Assembly: GCA_002336895.1 (NCBI GenBank)
Contig: DDFC01000035.1
Span: forward strand, 7,739 to 71,738
Direction of reading: 5' to 3'
Source of the DNA: Verrucomicrobiaceae bacterium UBA1938
GTDB taxonomy: Bacteria > Verrucomicrobiota > Verrucomicrobiia > Verrucomicrobiales > Verrucomicrobiaceae
Length of the DNA: 64,000 nucleotides
Shown: piece after piece, positions 58,687 through 64,000 of the stretch
Position numbering within the stretch: the stretch's first letter is position 1
Layout of the letters: each line of letters opens with the position of its first letter
Translations under genes and position numbers: made by a program
The notes under the pieces: generated by a model
The model's database searches: none
What the model saw: only the letters and a program-made list of their open reading frames with translations
Told to the model about the DNA's origin: nothing

Positions 58687-58869
58687 GGTCGTGTGTGGTG
58701 GGGGTAAGTTTTTTTCGTTGGTCTGGCTGAGAACAAGGCCGATGTTAGAGGGCCGCCTCCGGCTTGGCGAGTGCAAATGCGGGCTGTGTTTTGTAAAGCA
58801 TCCCTCACTGCAACTCAGTGCTTTGCCGATTGATTCCTTAAATGGCTGGTTAACATTGATATTTCACTT

Positions 58870-60837
58870 ATGTCCCTTGCTGATCAACTCCAAGCCGCCG
58901 TCACCTCCGGGCACCTCCTCCCCGCCAGCCTCGAAAACATCAAAGCCCTGCTCGCCGCCAGCGACAATCCGGTTTACCGCGCCAGCATTGAGGAGCTCGC
59001 CGCCGCAGGCGAGTGGGCCGAGCTGAACGACCGCTTTTTCCAGGCGCTGAAGTTTGGCACCGGCGGCCTGCGCGGGCGCACCATCGGCAAGATCGTCACC
59101 AAGGCCGAGCGCGGCGCAGCCCCTGCCGACCAGCGCCCGGACCACCCCTGCGTGGGCACGAACTCGATGAACTTTTACAACGTCAGCCGCGCCACCCGTG
59201 GGCTGGTGACGTACATCAAGGCCTGGCGCGAAAACGCCAAGCTCGGCGGCAAGCCCAGCATCGTCTTCTCCCACGACACCCGCCTCTTCTCGCCGGAGTT
59301 TGCGAAGTTCTGCGCCAAGATCGCCACAGACTGCGGCGCCGACGTGTACCTCTTTGACGGCTGCCGCGCCACGCCGGAGATGTCCTTTGCCGTGCGCCAG
59401 CTCCGCGCAGACGCGGGCGTGATGCTCACCGCCTCCCACAACCCGCCGCATGACAACGGCTACAAGGTGAACTTCAACGACGGCGCGGGCATCGTGGAGC
59501 CGCACGCCACCGGCATCATCAAGGATGTGAACGCCATCAAGGACGAAAGCTACACCGCCCTGCCCGAGGCCGAGCAAGGCAAGCTGACCCTGCTGGGCGA
59601 TGAGATGGACCAGCAGTACCTCGCCCGCGTGGAAACCATGATGCTGCAGCCCGAGCTGCTGAAGCAGGAGAAGGCCAAGGCGCTCAAGATCGTCTTCACC
59701 GCCCTGCACGGCACCGGCGGCGTGCTCGTGCCCGTGCTGCTCAAAAAGCTGGGCTTCACCTTCCTCACCGTGCCGGAGCAGGACGTGCGCGACGGCCGCT
59801 TCCCCACTGTGAAGTCTCCGAATCCGGAAAACGCCTCGGCCCTGCAGATGGCGGTGGATCTGGCGAACAAGGAGGGCGCGGACATCATCATCGGCACCGA
59901 CCCCGACTGCGACCGCATGGGCGTGGGCGTGCGCGACTCCAGCGGCAAAATGGTCCTGCTCACTGGCAATCAGGTGGGCTCCCTCATGGGCTGGTACCGC
60001 ATCAAGACCATGCTGGACCTGGGCATTCTCAATGACGGCAACAAGGCCAATGCCGTGCTGCTCAAGACCTTTGTCACCAGCCCGATGCAGGACGCCATCG
60101 CCGCCAAGTACGGCATCAAGTGCGTGAACACCCTCACCGGCTTCAAGTGGATCGGCGCCAAGCTGGCGAAATACGAAGCCCGCCTGCCTGCCGAGATCCT
60201 GAAAACCTACCGCGACCTCAATGCCGCAGACAGCCGCGCCGCACGCCTGAAGCACAGCACCTTCCTCGTCTTCGGCGGTGAGGAAAGCTACGGCTACATG
60301 GGCGATGACTTCAGCCGCGACAAGGACGGCAACGGCGCCGTGGTCATGTTTGCCGAGCTGGCCGCCTACGCCGCCAGCCTGGGCCTCACCGTGGCCGGCC
60401 TGCTGGACAAGGTGTACTGCGAGGTGGGCTACTTCCTGGAGCGCAATGAGAGCAAGGTCTTTGAAGGTGCCACGGGTGCCGCGCAGATCGCCAAGCTGGC
60501 CGACAGCTACGGCAGCAATCCTCCCAAGGAGGTGGATGGCTCCGCCGTCATCAAGGTGCGCGACTTCCGCAAGGACGAGATCGCCGACGAGGAAGGCGAA
60601 GTGGTGCAGAAGGAGAAGATGCTCTTTGTGGATCTGGCAGACGGACGCAGCTTTGCCGTGCGCCCCTCCGGCACCGAGCCGAAGATCAAATACTACATGT
60701 TTGGCCGCAGCGTCCCCGCCGCCGGTCAGAGCCTGAGCGCCGACGAACTCGCCGCCGCCAAGGCCAAGGTCTCCGCCGGTCTCGCCTCCATGTGGGCCTG
60801 GCTGGACAAGGACATCGACGCCCGCCTGGCCGAGTAA
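58870..60837 (+). CDS. Phosphoglucomutase/phosphomannomutase family phospho-sugar mutase
   Basis: 655 residues, longer than the common 450-580 residue forms. The active-site loop TASHNPPHDNGYK (phospho-Ser), metal-binding loop DPDCDRMG, sugar-binding GGEESYG and phosphate-binding RPSGTEPKIKYY are all intact, in order. FGTGGLRGRTIGK at about residue 61 is the first conserved loop. The enzyme interconverts hexose 1- and 6-phosphates (probably glucose) and feeds glycogen and polysaccharide synthesis. There is no signal peptide. It stands alone with a hairpin terminator. Confidence 0.93.
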   Translation: MSLADQLQAAVTSGHLLPASLENIKALLAASDNPVYRASIEELAAAGEWAELNDRFFQALKFGTGGLRGRTIGKIVTKAERGAAPADQRPDHPCVGTNSMNFYNVSRATRGLVTYIKAWRENAKLGGKPSIVFSHDTRLFSPEFAKFCAKIATDCGADVYLFDGCRATPEMSFAVRQLRADAGVMLTASHNPPHDNGYKVNFNDGAGIVEPHATGIIKDVNAIKDESYTALPEAEQGKLTLLGDEMDQQYLARVETMMLQPELLKQEKAKALKIVFTALHGTGGVLVPVLLKKLGFTFLTVPEQDVRDGRFPTVKSPNPENASALQMAVDLANKEGADIIIGTDPDCDRMGVGVRDSSGKMVLLTGNQVGSLMGWYRIKTMLDLGILNDGNKANAVLLKTFVTSPMQDAIAAKYGIKCVNTLTGFKWIGAKLAKYEARLPAEILKTYRDLNAADSRAARLKHSTFLVFGGEESYGYMGDDFSRDKDGNGAVVMFAELAAYAASLGLTVAGLLDKVYCEVGYFLERNESKVFEGATGAAQIAKLADSYGSNPPKEVDGSAVIKVRDFRKDEIADEEGEVVQKEKMLFVDLADGRSFAVRPSGTEPKIKYYMFGRSVPAAGQSLSADELAAAKAKVSAGLASMWAWLDKDIDARLAE

Positions 60838-60874
60838 CCAGCCCGGCAAAGGCCAACGCATATCACACCCACAC

Positions 60875-60910
60875 GAAAGGCGGGAGCGGCGCACAGCCCT
60901 CCCGCCTTTC
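60875..60910 (+). terminator. Terminator after the phospho-sugar mutase
   Basis: A perfect 12-bp stem (60875-60886 with 60899-60910, GAAAGGCGGGAG/CTCCCGCCTTTC) with a 12-base loop; only a short T stretch is in the arm. Confidence 0.8.
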
Positions 60911-61316
60911 TGCGTATGGCGGCATTCATTTGGACTGCGGTCGCGAAGGGAGGAACGACCGCAGCTACCGCTTTCGTGGGCAAGGTGAATGTACGGAGAC
61001 CACCGGCACTGAGAGGCGGACGCTGATTGGCACGCTCAAGCACACTTCGCGCACACCTGCGACGAGACACCCGAAAGCGGCAGCTTCACTTCCTCCTTCG
61101 CTCTCTGATCTATGAAGGACCGGCCTTTCCTCGTTGCGCAGCCGCACTACAAATTTGCCCCGCTTTTCCGCTGCCCTCCAAAAATCCGCACTCATTCTTG
61201 AATGCGGCTGAACAAACTCCCGCCGCGTTCGTCTATTCAGAAACGACTCATTCCTGAGACGGCAGCTTGGAAATTGTGGCTTGCAGTTCCCAGGAAGTTA
61301 AGAACTATTAACCATT
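60911..61316. other. Intergenic region with one hairpin
   Basis: About 400 bases without a convincing gene. A perfect 9-bp inverted repeat, CTGCGGTCG (60935-60943) with CGACCGCAG (60956-60964), has a 12-base loop. The open frames through the region are short and lack features of real proteins. The promoter of the gene at 61317 should be in the last 150 bases. Confidence 0.45.
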
Positions 61317-62306
61317 ATGAAATCTCGAACCCCTCTAAGGGAGCTGCTCAGTCCAATGAGACTGGGCTGGTGGTGCATCGCCGCTGTGATGACCACGACA
61401 GCGTTTGCTCAGACGCAGCGCTATTACCCGCAGCAGGGTGGTTACCCCCAGCAGGGCTACAATCAGCCGCCGCCCTCCTACTACCCGCCGCAGCAGCCTC
61501 AGCAGGGGTATGCGTATCCTCAGCAGCCCCAGGGAGGCTATGCCTACCCGCAGCAGCAGACGCAATATGAGAGCCCGCTGCAGTTCCTGCCCAAATTTGG
61601 CCAGCGCATGAGCCAGATGGTGCGCCGTCTTTTCTACGGGCAGGACCCCACCGGCTACGACTACCCGCAGCAGGGCTACAATGGCAGCTACAGCCTGGAC
61701 GGCACGCCGCGCCAGCCCTCCGCCCCGGCCTACCCGCAGCAGCAGCCTGCCTACAATCAGCCGCCCCCCGGCTACCAGCCAGCACCTCAGCAGCCGCAGC
61801 AGCCCGGCTACCAGTATCCCCCGCAGCAGCAGCAGCCTCAGGGACAGCCGCGCTACAACTACCCGCCGCAGCAGCAGTCCACGGCACCCCAGCAGCCGCA
61901 GAAGCAGCCCCCTGCCACTTCCAGCAAGAGCACGCCGCCTGCCACCTCCACGCAGAGCAAGACCACCACCACGCACAAATACACCCCGCCCAAGGTGACC
62001 GACTCCCCGCCTGAAAAGACGACGAGCAAAACCCCTGCAACCAAGCCCAAAAAGGAAACCCCGCAGGAGGCCCCGCCGCGCCGCTCCGAGTCCACCGCCA
62101 GCACCAGCCCAGCCAAGGACTTCCCCCCGCCCACTTCCTCCTCCGGCAGCGGCAGCGGCGGCTCCTTCCTCAAAGGCAGAAAGACCGCCAAGCCCGGCCG
62201 TGTGATCAGCCCCTACCCGCCCTACAAGGAGCTGGACATCACCGGTCTGGAGAGCGGATCCCTGGCCCTGGACCCCACGACACAGAAAGTCTTTGAGGTG
62301 CCTTGA
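61317..62306 (+). CDS. Exported Pro/Gln/Tyr-rich low-complexity protein
   Basis: 329 residues. A signal peptide (GWWCIAAVMTTTAFA, cleavage before QTQ) precedes a first half made of irregular PQQGY, PQQP and YPPQQ repeats, interrupted by one non-repetitive helix-like part (about 82-103, LQFLPKFGQRMSQMVRRLFY). The next 120 residues are Ser/Thr/Pro/Lys-rich. The last 45 residues are ordered and end GRVISPYPPYKELDITGL, then SGSLALDPTTQKVFEVP. This ending resembles a short motif seen in other Verrucomicrobial proteins. The low-complexity part suggests a flexible or phase-separating envelope protein. Alternative start: Met14. Confidence 0.75.
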   Translation: MKSRTPLRELLSPMRLGWWCIAAVMTTTAFAQTQRYYPQQGGYPQQGYNQPPPSYYPPQQPQQGYAYPQQPQGGYAYPQQQTQYESPLQFLPKFGQRMSQMVRRLFYGQDPTGYDYPQQGYNGSYSLDGTPRQPSAPAYPQQQPAYNQPPPGYQPAPQQPQQPGYQYPPQQQQPQGQPRYNYPPQQQSTAPQQPQKQPPATSSKSTPPATSTQSKTTTTHKYTPPKVTDSPPEKTTSKTPATKPKKETPQEAPPRRSESTASTSPAKDFPPPTSSSGSGSGGSFLKGRKTAKPGRVISPYPPYKELDITGLESGSLALDPTTQKVFEVP

Positions 62307-62344
62307 GCATCCTCCACCCGTCCACCGCCTTAGCCACCCTTTGG

Positions 62345-62375
62345 AAATCCCGGCATCCACCGGGATTTCTACTTT
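62345..62375 (+). terminator. Probable terminator after the PQ-rich gene
   Basis: AAATCCCG (62345-62352) pairs with CGGGATTT (62361-62368), plus one more G-C pair; a short T-rich stretch follows (ctacttttat). Confidence 0.6.
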
Positions 62376-62481
62376 TATGCCAGACTCTGGTCTTTTCTGG
62401 AATCCAAAAATAAATGCAGCTCTGGCCTGATGTTTGCTTGCTTATTCACCCGGATGGCGCTTGGCTGTCCACCAACCATTC

Positions 62482-63900
62482 ATGGCCGACCACGGACTCC
62501 AGCAGTTACAGACACAAAAGCTCGCCATCGGGCCGCAGATGCAACAGAGCCTGCAGATCCTGCAGGCCCCCACGCTGGAACTGCGCCAGATCATCCAGCA
62601 GGAGATCGAAGTGAACCCGGTGCTCGAACTCGAAGCCCCCGAGACCTCCATCCAGGACGCCATTCCTGACGATCCCGATGACCGCAGCACGGACGACAGC
62701 GACATCGACGCCCTGACGCAGATGGACGACGAATGGCGCGAGTACTGGCAGCAGAGCCGCCAGCAGACCGCCACCCGCCGCAGCGACGACCAGGAGCGCT
62801 GGCAGTTCCTCATGGACTCCATCGTGGCGCAGACCACGCTGCAGGAGCACCTGCTCTCCCAGCTCCACACCTCCGACGCCAAGCCCGCCGTGGCGGAGCA
62901 GGTGGAGTTCCTCATCGGCAATCTCGACGACCGCGGCTTCCTCAACACCCCGATCGACGACCTCAGCCTGAACCACGGCATTCCCATCGACTCCCTGCGC
63001 ACCGCCAAAAAGCTGCTGCAGAGCTTTGACCCCGTGGGCGTGGGCTCCGAGGACCTGCGCGAGTGCCTGCTGGTGCAGCTCGAGCGCCTCGGCAAAAAGC
63101 AGAGCCTCGCCTGGCGTCTGGTGGATCAGTACATCGACGACCTCGCCAACAAGCGCTACCCCATCCTCGCCCGCAAGCTGGGCGTCCCGCTGGAGCAGAT
63201 CTCCCGTGCGGCGGACTTCATCAGCACGCTGGACCCGCGCCCCGCGCAGCGCTTTGCCGTTTCGTCCAACAACTATGTCACCCCCGACGTCGTGGTGGAG
63301 CGCCAGGGCGGCGAATGGGTCGCCGTGATGACCAACGACGACCTGCCGCACCTGCGCATCAGCAACACGTACAAAGACCTCCTCTCCCAGCCCAGCAACA
63401 ACGGCGAGGTCCGCAACTACGTGCGCGACAAGATCCGTAGCGGCAAGTTCCTCATCCGCTCCATCCATCAGCGCCAGCAGACGATCCACCGCATCGCCAC
63501 GCAGATCCTCAAATACCAGCGCGAGTTTCTGGAAAAGGGCACCAATTTCCTCCGCCCGCTGAACATGGCCACCGTGGCCGATGAAGTGGGCGTGCACGAG
63601 ACGACCGTGAGCCGCGCCATCGCCGGCAAGTACATCGCCACACCGCATGGCGTGTTCGACATGAAGTTCTTCTTCTCCCACGGCGTAAAGACCGAATCCG
63701 GCGACGACCTCAGCAACACCAGCGTCAAAAACGCCATCGCCGATCTCATCAAAAACGAGCCCAAGCACAAGCCCCTCAGCGACGACAAGCTCGCCAAAAT
63801 GCTCGACGGCCAGGGCATCAAAGTCGCAAGACGCACCGTGGCGAAGTACCGCGAAGCACTGGGCATCCTGCCAAGCCATCTGCGGAAGTCGTTTTCGTAA
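62482..63900 (+). CDS. rpoN: RNA polymerase sigma-54 factor
   Basis: 472 residues from ATG 62482 (MADHGLQQLQTQKLA). The Gln-rich region I (LQQLQTQKLAIGPQMQQSLQ) interacts with bacterial enhancer-binding proteins. An acidic region II follows (DDPDDRSTDDSDIDAL). The core-binding part is in the middle; the HTH lies near FLRPLNMATVADEVGVHETT, followed by SRAIAGKYIATPHGVF. The RpoN box ARRTVAKYRE is at 449-458. Sigma-54 recognises -24/-12 promoters; in other bacteria it drives PEP-CTERM/exosortase gene sets through PrsR-type regulators, which may be relevant here, although no clear -24/-12 site was found at 36241-36589. The upstream in-frame ATG at 62434 is not needed. Confidence 0.95.
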   Translation: MADHGLQQLQTQKLAIGPQMQQSLQILQAPTLELRQIIQQEIEVNPVLELEAPETSIQDAIPDDPDDRSTDDSDIDALTQMDDEWREYWQQSRQQTATRRSDDQERWQFLMDSIVAQTTLQEHLLSQLHTSDAKPAVAEQVEFLIGNLDDRGFLNTPIDDLSLNHGIPIDSLRTAKKLLQSFDPVGVGSEDLRECLLVQLERLGKKQSLAWRLVDQYIDDLANKRYPILARKLGVPLEQISRAADFISTLDPRPAQRFAVSSNNYVTPDVVVERQGGEWVAVMTNDDLPHLRISNTYKDLLSQPSNNGEVRNYVRDKIRSGKFLIRSIHQRQQTIHRIATQILKYQREFLEKGTNFLRPLNMATVADEVGVHETTVSRAIAGKYIATPHGVFDMKFFFSHGVKTESGDDLSNTSVKNAIADLIKNEPKHKPLSDDKLAKMLDGQGIKVARRTVAKYREALGILPSHLRKSFS

Positions 63901-63975
63901 GGGAGAAATCTCACTCAGCGAAGTTGAGCACAACGCCCTCCTTCGCCCCTACAGTCGAAGCACGGTGAAAGTATA

Positions 63976-63990
63976 GATGGCGGAGCCATC
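63976..63990. repeat. Short palindromic repeat, copy 2
   Basis: The same GATGGC-GGA-GCCATC hairpin as at 57599-57613, in the 100-base non-coding stretch after rpoN. Nothing else is recognised between 63901 and the window end. Confidence 0.55.
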
Positions 63991-64000
63991 CCAGCCTGTA

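Noticed and set aside
58864..60894. Minus-strand frame of 676 codons opposite the phospho-sugar mutase
   Set aside because: The plus strand has all catalytic loops of the mutase; the other frame has no recognisable domain.

Overview
The window looks like a chromosome segment of a Verrucomicrobiota bacterium, most likely in or near Verrucomicrobiales (Prosthecobacter/Verrucomicrobium type). The basis is family content: a TIGR02597-type protein, two PEP-CTERM proteins, a TIGR02603/TIGR02604-type haem-binding dehydrogenase protein, a thioredoxin/PDZ protein with a CxxCH site, and a giant GEVED/He_PIG repeat protein. Most genes are GC-rich. No tRNA, rRNA, CRISPR array or insertion sequence was recognised.

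Layout. 1-4379 is a minus-strand run of five genes: zinc-ribbon membrane protein, XylH-like permease, family-4-like uracil-DNA glycosylase, an anchored unknown, and a molybdopterin oxidoreductase cut by the window edge. 4503-7685 holds a thioredoxin/PDZ protein followed by rpoA-rplQ and a strong terminator. 7754-12176 is visibly less GC-rich and holds a TIGR02597-type protein, a PEP-CTERM protein and a membrane TPR-like protein. 12177-25300 is metabolic and envelope: a Gfo/Idh/MocA oxidoreductase, a small basic protein, a large haem-binding protein, an SGNH hydrolase, a lipoprotein D-Ala-D-Ala carboxypeptidase, aroD, an undecaprenyl-phosphate sugar transferase, a CocE-type hydrolase, a lactonase, a TMEM175-type channel and fabV. 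25383-30667 holds a methyltransferase, a divergent exported katG/oxyR pair and a NdpA-type nucleoid protein. 30919-36029 is a compact plus-strand cluster ending in a PAS histidine kinase, its NarL-type regulator and an RlmM-like methyltransferase.

36590-55862 is the most unusual locus: a PEP-CTERM protein followed after 10 bases by one 18.5 kb gene for a 6184-residue secreted repeat protein (15 GEVED, 27 He_PIG-like and three SdrD_B-like modules). Its C-terminus resembles the TIGR02597-type protein at 8051-9184, which is also next to a PEP-CTERM gene. Thus the same pairing occurs twice in this window.

55863-57624 is a gene-free interval with two clusters of a GTTTCC motif and two 63-65 base palindromic elements. 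The 40-base cores of these elements are exact reverse complements of each other, while their flanks keep the same orientation. After it come an SPFH protein fused to an excisionase-type helix-turn-helix, a phosphoglucomutase, a Pro/Gln/Tyr-rich exported protein and rpoN.
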